A DNA stretch of 64,000 bases from Mastigamoeba balamuthi (taxonomy: Eukaryota > Evosea > Mastigamoebida > Mastigamoebidae): the NCBI GenBank assembly GCA_902651635.1, contig CACRSC010000014.1:215053-279052 (forward strand), written 5' to 3'. A program made the position numbers and the translations under genes. Positions 45,801 through 56,700 of this stretch are shown piece after piece; within the stretch, counting starts at the first letter, position 1; every line of letters starts with the position of its first letter. The notes under the pieces were generated by a model. That model had not been told where the DNA came from. It did no database searches and was given only the letters and a program-made list of their open reading frames with translations.

Positions 45801-45940
45801 ACGACGAGCGGCCACCGCTGCCGTCGAGCTGCCCGGCCAAGTGGAAGGACCTCATCACGAGCTGCTGGGCTACAGACGAGAACGAGCGCCCGTCGTTCAT
45901 CACGATGATCGACACGCTCAACACAATCAACAACAAATGA
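39890..45940 (+). CDS. ANK-RhoGAP-SH3-polyQ-WW-TKL protein kinase, 1521 aa
   Basis: Six exons: 39890-39985, 41057-41204, 41284-44879, 45074-45412, 45481-45637, 45711-45940; all phases agree. Domains: two ankyrin repeats (1-75; ETALHVACRQG), a RhoGAP fold (about 113-285), SH3 (about 322-375; ALYEFVGG, GFLPASYVEL), a basic/acidic linker, an Ala/Glu/Arg coiled coil (about 607-737), a Gln-rich tract (about 741-910), WW (about 1144-1178; LPPGWIEA, YYIN, SQWERP) and a TKL kinase (1258-1521; GEGGFGEVF, AVKTLK, HRDLKSLN, DVG, GTFSWMPPEM). The kinase looks active. The RhoGAP arginine finger (GLFRxxG) reads DLFGVPF, so GAP activity is doubtful. Intron 3 starts GC. Intron 1 (1071 bases) contains the N at 40041. 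Confidence 0.9.
43260..43745 (+). repeat. CAG/polyglutamine tract inside the TKL kinase gene
   Basis: About 480 bases dominated by CAG and CAGCAG-Leu/Val/Phe units, coding a Gln-rich coiled coil. It is interrupted every few codons by Leu, Val, His or Arg, which keeps it helical and stabilises it against expansion. Confidence 0.85.
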
Positions 45941-46275
45941 ACGCCCTCCAGACACGCTTTACTCCTGCCACCAATCGCCTTCGCTCCCCCCTCCCCCCTC
46001 CCTCCCCGGTCCAACCCAACAACACCCTTGCAAAAACACCATCCCGTTCACAGCGGCTGCTTTTACCAGGGTCCTCTTCCCCTCCCATACACCAAACAGC
46101 TCATCACTACATAAACATTTGATTCTCTCTGTTTTGCTTCTCATCTCGGCAGCTCAGGCCCGCTCGTGTGTACCTTCCCGAAGAGGCTTCGGGCCTCGGC
46201 TTTTCCTGCATCATCACGAAGGCAAAGTCGACAGAGGGGTTAGCGTTAATCAACGATTCAGTGTGAGGCGAGGCA
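45941..46275. other. Intergenic, kinase to family copy 4
   Basis: Pyrimidine-rich spacer of about 335 bases. No gene seen. Confidence 0.5.
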
Positions 46276-47532
46276 ATGGCAGCGGATCAGCACGAGATGG
46301 GCACCTGGCCAAGGGGCCTCAGCCGGATCCCGGGGCCGAGAGACGCAGACGGCCCCTTCCTGTGGATCTCCAGCGAGAACGCCTTCCGTGGCTCGGCCTT
46401 CGGCGTGCGCACTACTGCCCTCCTTCCTTGTCACGCAGTGTCCATGTTGGGAGAGCTGCGTCCGCTCGGCCAGAGCCGCACCGGCGGACGCCCCCTCGCG
46501 TCTCGCTCGTTGCCACGGGGCTGGAGGGCTGGATGCTCTCCGGCTCACCACCACCGACCCTTTTTCGGGGGTGAACACCACAAAATCCGGTCTTTAGGTG
46601 GGGGTGGTGGCGCCTGTCTCGTGGATGCAGGCGTACTCCGTGGGACCCGCTCACATCCGCAACGCGGCGATCAACTGCTACACCGTTCTCAAGGACTCTC
46701 CGGCGGACAGACGTAAAACACCGCCCGATTACCCGAGCGAGGGCTGAATCACGCCCCAGCACTCGGGCCCTGCCGCAGGTGCATGCCCACCAGCAGGCCC
46801 CTGCACTCGGATCGGCACACATGGGGCGATGGCGGAGTCGTAGAGGTGGCCGCGGTAATGTACGAGTCCCTGAGGCTGTCAACGCCCTCCTCTGATTGCA
46901 GAGAGTTTGTCTTCGACTCGATAAAAACGTGCACCATCTCAAGCAGTCCCTGTCGTCTGACAAGCGCCATGGACACACAGGCACTGTAGCTCCTCGCGCC
47001 TTCACCTCGGAGGCAAGGTCGAGCTCGTGTTCGAGATTCGGGGGGCGGACGGCATCCTCGCTGCGCGGCTGCGGTCAGCGCCGTTCAGCCTGTTATCAAA
47101 GACTCCAAAACAGCACGGCGATGGCGAACACCCATCGGGCGAGGGTGTTCCGGAGGAGAGGGAACACAGCGCGGCGGGTTATGAGTGCTTGCAACAGTGC
47201 GAGGAAGCCACCAGACCAGAAGCACGCGTCTCGTGCCCTCTGGTGACATTTTCGCCAGACGAGACAAGCAGAGTTTTCAAAAGCGAGGTAATCCAATCCA
47301 AGAGCACTCAGGTCCCAGATTCACTCAACTCGGCTTCTAGGAACTGAATAGCGGATCTGATACAAGCTCCGGTCACATCAAGCTGGTTCAAGCCAACGAA
47401 GAGCAGGAACAGCTCTTCAGGCAGCTTCAGGAACTGCAAAGACTCCAGCAGGCGCAGCTCACCAGAGTTCACATTCTCGGTCAACTGCTGCGTGCAGTCG
47501 AGGCCTCGTCTTATCACCCCCCACCACAGTGA
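46276..47532 (+). CDS. Unrecognised CxxC/CSSSRLHLGG family protein (copy 4), about 303 aa
   Basis: Five exons consistent with the family: 46276-46404, 46598-46712, 46760-46928, 46981-47287, 47341-47532. Exon 1 starts MAADQHEMGTWPRG and ends FLWISSENAFRGSAFG; exon 2 (115 bases, the same length as in copies 3 and 5) reads VGVVAPVSWMQ, AHIRNAA; exon 3 has CRRC and REFVFDSIKT; exon 4 CSSSRLHLGGKVELVFEIRG and PFSLLSKTPK; exon 5 the helix LFRQLQELQRLQQAQLTRVH. Total 912 bases. It lies 0.5 kb upstream of copy 5, a tandem pair on the same strand. Fully open. Confidence 0.75.
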
Positions 47533-48033
47533 TCCTTATCGAGATGGTGAGGAATTTGCCTTGGAATCACACAAACAACTTCTGAACGCCAAACACAATG
47601 CATGTTCTTCCACTCAAATACTGAGTGAATGCTGTGCCACAGAGATGAATTCCATCTCCTCTGCTCTGTCACGTATGTGGATGGTCGGTCGTTCACCACT
47701 CCTGCTCGGTGAACACTCTCTACTTTGCACGAGCTCCAGTCTCACATTTTCTTTCCTCATGCGTGCCATTTGCTCACTGCTGTGCTCTGAACCAGCGATC
47801 ATCCTCGCGTAGACAACGCAAGGTCTCGCGGAGAAGTGCATGCAGACCATATGATCATGGTCATCATTCTTCTGAAGCCTTCGGGTTCGCTTCTGCAGAT
47901 TTTTTCCTGCTTCGGTAGTCTTGAGCTTGTCCCCGACAAAGTCTCGGCTTTTCCTCCGCCGAATCTTTGAACCGCATCTGCCCGAAGATATGAAAAGGCT
48001 ATCAGAAAGGGGTGCGAACAGCACCTTCGTTTT
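47533..48033. other. Spacer between family copies 4 and 5
   Basis: AT-richer 500-base spacer. No gene seen. Confidence 0.5.
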
Positions 48034-49236
48034 TTGCGTGTAGACAAAGTTGACAAACCACAAGGGCGAGAAACAACAACGGCGGAAGAGCAGCACGAGT
48101 TGGGCACGTGGCCGAAGGGCCTTTGCCGGATCCCGGGGCCACGCGAAGCAGAGGACAGCCCGTACATGTGGGTCTCCAGCGAGAATGCCTTCCGCGGCTC
48201 CGCATTCTACGTTCGCCCTCCGCCCCCTCCCTGGCACAGACGAAGACACCGCAAAGGAAGGTCTCGTTCGTCCACGTAGGTGCAGGTCTACCACCCCCGT
48301 GCTCCGTGTGTCTCCGTCTGCTTCTATGTTCAGGAAACTTCGATAGTCACCGTTTTCAAGTCAAACCCAATTGACAAACAAATCTGTCTGCGATTCAGGT
48401 CGGGGTGGTGGCGCCTGTTGCGTGGATGAAGAGGAACGGGGTGGGGCCCACTCATATCCGCAACGCGGCGGTAAGCTCCTTCACCGTTCTGCACGACTCG
48501 CCGATGGACAAACGTGTGCCCTCTTGGTTTCCCGTAGTAAAAGTCTCACAGCACATAAAGCGCTCCCAAAGTGTCTCAAGTGTGCGCAGCCCAGTCGGCG
48601 CGGGCACCAGGAGCAGCACACGCGGAGCGGAGGCGCTGTCCTGGATGTGGCGGGGGCCATGTTCGAGTCCCTGGGCCAGCCAGCGCCTGCCGCTGTTCAG
48701 TCGCGGGAGTTTATTTTCGACTCGATAAAAACGTACATAATAATCCTGGCCTCGCGCGCTCGACCTGACAGCCACACAGGCAGTGCAGCTCCTCGAGGCT
48801 CCACCTCGGGGGGAAGATAGATCTGGTGTTCGAGATCAAGGGACAGGACGGCGTTCTTGCTGCACGACTGCGATCGCCGCCGATCAACCTCGTTTCCAAG
48901 CCCCCAAAGCACGACCAACGCGACCCAGTTGTTGGCGTTCAGAGAGAGGACGCCAGAGGGACTGGGGCACTACATCATCCCGAAGGCGTTACTGGAGCAA
49001 ATTCTGGCGAGACAGTTGCACCGGATTATTCCACTCCAGTTTTAATCGACCCCGGAATGCCTACGGAGCACACATTATCAGTTCCGCAGGTTTCAGAGGA
49101 CAGCTCCCAAAGTCGCGAGCACGAGCAACTACTTCACCAACTCCAGGAGCTACAACACCTTCAACAGGAGCAACTGGCTCGAGTGTACATTCTTCAGCAG
49201 TTGCTTCGTGCAGGCAACACACCAAAACAACAATGA
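48034..49236 (+). CDS. Unrecognised CxxC/CSSSRLHLGG family protein (copy 5), about 309 aa
   Basis: Exons: 48034-48210, 48399-48513, 48553-48733, 48780-49236 (930 bases). The start position of copy 4 is ACG here, so the next upstream ATG at 48034 was used, adding 15-16 residues; an upstream exon is possible. Blocks: YMWVSSENAFRGSAFY; VGVVAPVAWMKRNGVGPTHI; CLKC then REFIFDSIKT; CSSSRLHLGGKIDLVFEIKG then VSKPPK; C-terminal LQELQHLQQEQLARVYILQQ. The last intron seen in copies 3 and 4 seems absent, the sequence being open throughout, though a cag acceptor near 49090 is possible. Confidence 0.7.
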
Positions 49237-50150
49237 CATCTCCGTTCTTCAACTGAATCAAAAATCATCATCAGGTCTCTGTGTTCCATCAGTGAATATT
49301 GAGATTACTCTGAGATGCAGTACCCATTGCTCACCCTTCAACTTTTGTACATGAGAGTACTCTGGAACACACCCAGGCGTGTTGCTACCAAGGAATCAGC
49401 TGGCAACTCTGAGGTGTTCATATCTGAAGCAGACACCCGTGTGAATGCAAAAATACAAGTCATGTTGTGACTCACAACGGGTGGGTAACAATGCTTATCA
49501 TATATTCCTAATTTCAGATATTCCCAATGATCAGATCATATTATGGCCTCTAATCACTCCAATTGCATTCTTAACAATAGAAGTGTTCGGGAAATAAGAC
49601 ATGCTAGTTGATTGTGATTTGTTCTGAACGAACACCAATCCAATTCCTGTTCTGGTTTTCTTGGCGAATTGCAGTCGTCATTCACAATGCTTCTTGATAA
49701 GCAGTAAGAAAACAACAGAAAAATCACGCATGCGCATGCATACATTTCTCTGTATGCTCTCTAAGTACTTCATACACAATGCAACCAAAACAACTGATGA
49801 AAATTGAACAAGGTGATAGAAAAAATGAACCGGATTGTTTATTCCCTTCCACTCCACCATGCTGCTTAGACAGCATGGTACGGCACCTCTTCTGCTATGG
49901 TGAGAGTTGTAGTAGCTGCTGAGCCGCTGCAACCTGCCATTCATACTCATCCTTCTTATTGGTCTTAATGTGGTAAGTGGTGTCAGTATTAATATTTTAA
50001 ACAGATAATAGCTCAGAACTAAAAATGGCCCTCTTCAAAAAGCTCGTAAGGGAATTGTGAGTTGTTCAGGTTAATGAGAGGGACCTGCATATGTCTGTTG
50101 CTACAGCTGTAAAGTCTGTTGAAGTGTACTTAAAATAGCAAGAAACAATT
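49237..50150. other. Start of the AT-rich repeat domain, no gene seen
   Basis: Base composition falls sharply after the last family gene. Short open frames lack coding character. No gene or transposon end recognised. Confidence 0.5.
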
Positions 50151-50159
50151 ACAACACAT

Positions 50160-50490
50160 CTCACAACAACACACCCCACACCAGTACAGAAAAAACAATA
50201 AAACCTATTTGATTAATAATATAACATTGCGATTAATTCATTTAATCGTTTAATCAATAAATTATCGAGATAATCACTAAATCGCAAAAAACGATTATAG
50301 CAATCATGCGCATTATATGTATAAAGTGCAAAATGCACAAATGCACAAATGCACAAAATGTGCAACATGCACTAACAAAATTAAGCACAAAAGAAGTGCT
50401 CTCTCAGTGCTAAATCTAGCTCTTAAATTCAGTGCTATAGGTGCAAATTTTGTGCTTCAGCAGATATAACACAGTGATGATCAAATGTTT
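50160..50490 (-). repeat. AT-rich tail repeat, copy 1 (AAATCGC / GCACAA text)
   Basis: A low-complexity tract of ATCG, GATTA, GCACAAATGC and AGTGCTA units that closes with CACAGTGATGATCAAATGTTTAATG at the inner edge (50471 on). The same closing phrase, CGCAGCGATGACCAAATGTTTA, ends the tract at 57600-57865 and, inverted, begins the one at 51785. It is probably the 3' end of a LINE-like family on the minus strand. Confidence 0.6.
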
Positions 50491-51784
50491 AATGTGTTGG
50501 CCTTTTCAGGGTGGGCACAGGATCTTCTGAGGTGAACCCAGCATGCCTTGCCTCCGAAAAGGCATCTTGGCAATTTTCATGATCAGATTCAGCCTGATCA
50601 GAGTGTCGGGCAGCAGGGCATCAGTGGGAAGTTGCTAAGGGACTGAAGCCACATGATATAGTGCTGGTGGATGCATGGCCACCAGCAGGCCTCCCAGATG
50701 GGATCAGTTCCTGGAGAAGGGCCATAACCATTGGTATCTGGCAGAGCCGAGGTTCGGAAATGGCCATCAGGGATGGGCAGAAGGCCCTCTGGGGGTTGTA
50801 TGAGCAGCATGGGCCACCACAGTGTCATTGGATGAGAGGGGGTCAGCAGGGCGACGTGAGCTCCCTTGTCCTTGGCATGGGCCAGGACAGACAGACAGAA
50901 TCAGGGAGAATGAAGGATCTTCTGGGCCGTCCAGCCCCCTGGCTCAGAGGTTCGTGCCCCGATGCAGGTGAGGCCCCGTTGCCAGATCAGGTGGCCCGGG
51001 CTGCAGCCTGGCAGTCTGGCACCTGCAGCAGGGCCACCACAGATACCTTCTTGTAATCGGATACCTTAAGCAGCCCTGGTGCAGGTCGATAGTGAAGCTG
51101 AGGAACTGGAGGTGCTGAGAGACGGTGGCTGTCCCCTTTGTGGGGTGCAGTCAGCTCTCTGGAGAAGGATACCCAGGTCAAGCAGGCAGGCAGATATCTC
51201 CCGTGAGCCATGTCTGGGCCCGTGACAAGAAGTGGGGCAGGACCAAATCCAAGCCTCCTTGCTCAGCTGCTGCTCTGTGCAGAACCCTTCACCTTCAGGC
51301 TTCTGTGTCTACAATTCCCCAGCATTGCATGCTGCTCAGGCCAAGTTTTGGGCTCTATTTAAATTTGCTTATCAACAAGTTCGCATGATTTTGCACAAGA
51401 AAATCAGCTGTCAGATTGAAGAGATGAATGGTATTGTTATAAGACAACATTCTGCTGTTTCTGTTTCATACCTTAATATAGCATTTCACTGTCTTCCCAG
51501 CCAACATGTGGAAGGACGTGTGCCTTATCCTTGAAGGACTGATGACTATCAAACCCAGAAGAGGATCATATCATGGATGAGCTCTTTCGAGCCAGGGGCG
51601 TTGAGGTAGAAGAGGAGGGGGGGGGGGGTTACAGTGGGTGGTGAGTCTGGGGGGGGGGGAAGGGCATGCATGTTGTGGGGCTTGGGGGGTACATCCAGGG
51701 CCAGTTCTAGAAAGACTGGTTCCAGTACCGCATCCTGTTATTGGTTCATTACTTTGCTTGCATATCTGTTGAACAGGCTGATTA
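50491..51784. mobile_element. Unidentified element body between inverted tail repeats
   Basis: This 1.3 kb lies between two tail repeats in inverted order. It may be one element with long terminal inverted repeats or two truncated LINE-like copies joined head to head. Open frames on the minus strand at 50598-50828 and 50987-51211 look partly coded but match no family I know. A G-run near 51620 and 51650 is notable. Confidence 0.4.
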
Positions 51785-52081
51785 TTAAACATTTGGTCAT
51801 CGCTGCGACTTTTGCGCATGAAGCGCTAAATCTTTAGCGATGTTTTTTCAGTGCTACTTTAGCGATTCAATCGCTAATTTTGCGCTAAATTTAGCGCAAA
51901 ATAGCGCTACATCGCTAATAGCGATTGTAGCGCTATATGCAACCTAAATTCAGCGTTATAGATTTATTTTACCTTGTGCTATGCATCGCTTATAGTGCTA
52001 CTAGCGCAAATATTTGTGCTGGTAGCGATTGTAGCGCTAAATTAGCGATGTAATTCCATTGCATGCATCGCATGTAGCGCT
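51785..52081 (+). repeat. AT-rich tail repeat, copy 2 (TAGCGCTA text)
   Basis: It starts TAAACATTTGGTCATCGCTGCG (about 51786) and continues as a degenerate array of TAGCGCTA, AGCGATT and GCGCTAAA units, inverted relative to copies at 50160 and 57600. It forms many short palindromes. Confidence 0.65.
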
Positions 52082-52849
52082 ATATTCCTGTGGAAGGGAA
52101 AGGGGCATTTGGGGCATTTTGGCTTATGGCCAAAATGACACTTTTTTGTTGCAAAAATGACCCAAAACAAATACGGAAAAATGAGAAAACGTACCAAATA
52201 TGGATTGAAATGTAGTGTGCAGAAGTGCATATTTTTTACTCATGCAACAATATCTGGAGAAAGAAGAAAATGAAATGAGAGAATAAACCAGGGAAAAAGG
52301 CACTTTATTATTGTGTGTGAGTGACCCGCCAACAATGAGGATGAAACCACTGGTTGCACTGAGTGCAAAGAAAGGTAGTCCTTGAACCTCTCTTTTCAGT
52401 AGACGATTTACAGGCAGCATACTTGCCACTTTTGATGGGATTTGACCTAAATAGAATGAGAAAATGGAAATAATGGAAGGGTAATCTCATGATTGAGAAC
52501 GAGAGTATGATTGGCAGGTAGAGAGGTGGTCTCAAGAGCAGCAGAGAAAGGCCGAAACCAGGGGTGCAAGTTTGACACCCATTTAGCAGCTTCTCTCTGG
52601 TCCATAGAAAGACCACGGGAGTTGAGGTCATGGGCAACAGGCTAAGATGGGGGTTAGAGGGAAAGAGGAAAAGAAGCAAACCTCCAGGGATGAAGCAACA
52701 CTGTCAATAAAGTGAACAGCACAGGCATCATACCAGGCAGTTTCAATGAAGCCAGGCAGACTGCATAGCCAATGAGACTCGTTGAAGGCAGGCTTCCAGG
52801 GAGAGGAAGAGAGTACTTGAGCCCAGAGGTATGACAGAGTCAGAATGTC

Positions 52850-53340
52850 AAGTCATTATAAAGCCATAGCCCTTAGCATGGAGAACGTTGTCTATTTTCT
52901 TAGAGTCAAACCAGTTTTCAAGGATGACCTTGAAAGGAATACCATGAGGAAGGTCAGCCAAGAGCGTAAGAACGGTCTTCATTTTCAAGACCATCAGGGC
53001 TGCTATCAGCAAGCAGGGACCAGTGAAGAGATGAAAGTAACAAATGATGCCAGCAGAATCAACAAGCAAGAAGACCTTGATTCCAGTGGGGTGTGGTTTG
53101 CCATGGACGTACTGCCTGAAATGGCACTGGCCCTTGAAGGGGACAATTTCCTCATTAACAGTGACCCATTGGAATGGGTACCAATATTGTTGACTGTTTA
53201 TAAGAACCTTATTGAAGAGAGGATCAATAAGAGAGGTTGTGAAGGACTTGTTATTTGTGACGTGAAAACACCTATGAATGTCCTTGAACCAAGAGAGGTG
53301 CATAGCCTGAAGGAAACGGGGGTTTGCAGTGTTCATCCCA
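52850..53340 (-). pseudogene. piggyBac-like transposase core
   Basis: About 160 residues of a transposase catalytic domain, recognised by the EEIVPFKGQ / KPHPTGIK / NWFDS series. The first family Asp (normally DExMxPFKGR) reads NEE, so an acidic partner is changed. N-terminal and C-terminal parts are in other frames. No intact transposase is expected. Confidence 0.65.
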
Positions 53341-54394
53341 GGAGTGGGTTGGATTGAGACCTATAAGGACAAGGGGGTCAGGACAGGAGGTCAGAGAGAG
53401 TGAAAGAAACTGAGTGAGTGACATACCATTGAGAAGTATAAGAGAGAGGTAGTAATACATCTAGAGGGAAGAGACAGAAACCCAGTGGTCCAGGAACTTA
53501 GCCCTATTGCATGAAGAAATATGACAGGGATAAACCATGGAGGCAAAGTAGTTTGTTTTCTAGGACATTATTTTGAGGAGAAATGAAAGGAATGGGATGA
53601 TGAGGAACGAGAATATATCACAGAGGTGCTGGATATTAAAGGCAGGGAAGAGGAGGTCGAAGTAGTCATGAGGAGTACCAATGAGGAAGGGCATTGCTCT
53701 GTGGCCAGAGGCAGACGTGGGATTCCAGTGAAGTGCAGAGGGGAGCATAGCATCGGTGGGCCAGCCATGGGTAGGGCCCTAGGAAGTTAGCTGAAATGGG
53801 AGGAATGGGAATACCCCATCACTGGGACTGGAGGGGAAGAGGGTAGCAGAGGCGAGAGGGAGAATGGAGACAAGAAGAAGAAGTGTGAGCAACATTCTTG
53901 AACCCATTGGCAAGACTGAAGAATGTAAGGAAGATATATTGCAGTATATTAAGGCAGCACAGAAGCAGAGATAATATTGGAAACAAGAAGGTGAGTTGGT
54001 TTCAATATTTTGGATGCACAAAACCGAGGAACATAATTGGTCAAAACAGACAGGAATAAGATGATGCAAGCACAGAGTACGTGGGGTTGGCCATCCCGTT
54101 GGCAGACTCAGAGTTTCTGCAGAAGAACCCAGACATCACACTACTGGGACAGTTCGTGTCATGGCTGATGAATGCAGCACAGTGGAAGTGGATGCAGTGA
54201 GATGAACTTGAAGAACATTATGTGCACACATTAAGTGCATCAAGGTAAAGCAAAGACTGAGGAACATAATTCATCAAACAGGGAGTAGCACAGATAGAGA
54301 AGCTGATGAAGACAGAGCTGTAGGTGATCCAGTTAGCACAGATAGAAGGTATATTTTCCCCTTACGTTTAGTAGAGTAACTTTGCTGTATTTTT

Positions 54395-54765
54395 CATACC
54401 ACCCCAAAAAGCCCAATTTTTCGCGCACGCGCGTATACGCGCATCCGTGTAAAATGTGACTTTTTGGTATATCCTAGATGATGTGATTTTGCGTGTGTGA
54501 TACAGCCAAATGCGATTATTTATCATTTATTAGCTTGCTTAATAAGAATTGAATGTTAAAAGCACTTGTGGTCGAGTCAGTTCAGGGCGCTGTATTCGGG
54601 TTGCAGTCTCGCAAGAGGCCTGGGTTCGAATCCGAGCGGATTCATTATTCCTTAAATAAAGATCGAACGTTTGGCGGCATCATTTTGGATAGGTCAAAAA
54701 CCCAGATTTTTCGCGGATGCGCGTATACGCGCGTGCACGAAAAAATGACCATTTTGGGAGGGTTC
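54395..54765. repeat. Inverted-repeat unit enclosing a tRNA-like sequence
   Basis: Two arms of about 50-90 bases in inverted order: TCGCGCACGCGCGTATACGC at 54421 and the reverse complement form at 54711-54740 (27 of 30 bases in the core agree). The core is alternating purine-pyrimidine and itself nearly palindromic. The tRNA-like sequence at about 54560-54646 lies inside. It looks like a small non-autonomous element. Confidence 0.7.
54560..54646 (+). ncRNA. tRNA-like sequence with Pol III A and B boxes (SINE-like)
   Basis: TGGTCGAGTCAGTTCAGGG resembles an A box and GGTTCGAATCC is a perfect B box. CTGTA-TTCGGGT-TGCAG forms an anticodon arm (triplet CGG) and TCTCGCAAGAG a long variable arm as in Leu/Ser tRNAs. 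The acceptor ends do not pair well, so it is not a working tRNA but a tRNA-derived element or a tRNA relic able to recruit Pol III. Confidence 0.6.
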
Positions 54766-56700
54766 GAAAAGTAAGTGAAATTCAATAGGTAAAATGGATA
54801 GCATAATACCTTAGATTTTTACGTGAATAAGCTCTCTGCTAATGTTGTTCTTTTTCCAATCGCAGGAGATGATCCTGAGGATGATCACTTCTGTGTTATC
54901 AATGAGGAGGAGGATGTCATATCCCTCCAAGCCCCTGCCCCTTTCCCAGCTCCCAAAGAATGTCAGCACTGGTCACACTGAGAAGCTGTCTTTCAGCATG
55001 TCCCTCAGCCAGATCAACACCCAGTACAAGTTTGATGAGATCACCAACATCTTCTTTAGGAACATCGTTAACATGTGTTCGAGTATGGCATCAGCATCAG
55101 GCCATGGCGCAGTAGTGCATGGCTGCCAAAATACACAAGTACTCCATCATGTTCAAGTAGAAGGTCCCTGTCATCCACTTCGGATCCAGCTCCAATGTCT
55201 TGTACCTTCAGCTCGACCACAACCATCACATCATCTTTTTCCTCTTTATTCATGTCATAGAGTACTTTCACTTCCAGCTTTCTGCCATTAGTAATGATAG
55301 CTGCCTTCTCGACCTTCTGAAGAATGCTCTGTCTCATCTTCATCCACATCATCATCTATCACTCCAGATATATTCCTTTCATTCTTCTCTTCTTTTTTCC
55401 ATTCATTTCATGCAGTGATACCAGTTCCCTTCATCATATACTTTGGCAAGACCATCAATGACATCACCATGGCTGCTAATCAGAAGACATGATTTGACCA
55501 GCTTGTACACATTACTCATCTCAGGTGCGGATTTCCTCTTCCTTTTTCCTCTGTTATTCACTTCGATTTATGATTTATAACTCTTCTGGCAATCAGTGTA
55601 AGTTCCTCATAATCCATTCAGAGCTTTACATTATCCCTTTGCAAGTGCTCCTTCCTTAGACATACTTGTGTAAGAAGAATTTCTTCACCAATATCATGAC
55701 TGTCTTTAACTTCATCAACCCCTCTGTCCTTACTCACATCATCAACAACCTTATGACCCCCATGCTTCTGGAAGGAACTCTCCAACAAGTCCTTCAAGAG
55801 TATGTTTTTCCTCCTGTTTTTGTCTTGCAAATTCCCCTACAGGATTCCTTGACGATCGTACCAAGAGGCTCTCCAAGTCCTCCATCGGGATACCCACTCC
55901 AACAAGGACTTATTTTCACTGTTATTGCCACTGTTCTGGCTTCCTTCCTGTGCAACCTCTTCATGGGCCTCTTTCTTACCATCTCGTTGCTCTTCACCAG
56001 AGCAGCAGAGTCTTCAGACCAACCTGAACTGCTTCATCAACGCCTCTAGTTCTGTCCCCCCTACTGACCCCCTTGCCTTTAATAGCCTGTGAACTGTCCT
56101 CATCTTCCTCTTCATATCCATTCAGGTCGTCTCTGCATTTGAGATCGCCATCATCACCAACATCATTCAGTGAAGGATACTGCTCTTTTTCAAGCTCTTT
56201 TTCTTCTCTATATTACAGATGAATTCCCCATGTCCAATGCCGTCTTTGGCCTCCTGTTCTCTGGCCTGTCTGACGGCCTGTGGTATTAGCTGCTGATTCT
56301 ATGCCCCTCTGCCTCTTCTTCCTCTTTCTCTTCTATCAGGCATGCTCTTTTCCCCCACCTGTAAACCTGCCAAGAAGTGCAGAAGAAGGTGTTCCTTCTT
56401 GCCTCCTTTTGCATTCTGTTTACTCTCCTTGGTTTTCAGCTGCTCTTTCAGCTTTTCCAAAGTCAGCAAATAAACATCTCTCTTTGACTCTCTATCTGTG
56501 TCTGCCTATAAAATTACCTGTTTTTCCATCCCATTTATACTATAATTAATATCTCTTCATTTCTTTATGTATTTGTTTTCTTTCTTTTGCAACTAAATAT
56601 GTGCTCTTTCCGGTCTTAATTGGAATATTGCTTCTGCCAAAATAATGTGAAATTCACTCATTTTTAAAACTCTCAATACACAAAAAATGTACTCTTTTTC
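54766..56700. other. AT-rich region with short open frames, no gene recognised
   Basis: Short open frames on both strands (for example 55068-55355 minus, acidic and Lys-rich; 55666-56049 plus, with hydrophobic runs). None matches a family I know. They may be parts of an element nested in the piggyBac-like unit. Confidence 0.35.

Noticed and set aside
48211-48250. A 29-base intron in family copy 5 (GTTCGC...CAG)
   Set aside because: Too short against the 40-90 base norm here, and alignment with copy 4 and the palindrome copy shows one longer intron to 48398.
54560-54646. Functional tRNA with anticodon CGG
   Set aside because: Acceptor strands do not pair, a T-stem pair is mismatched and a proline anticodon with a long variable arm is not a normal combination.
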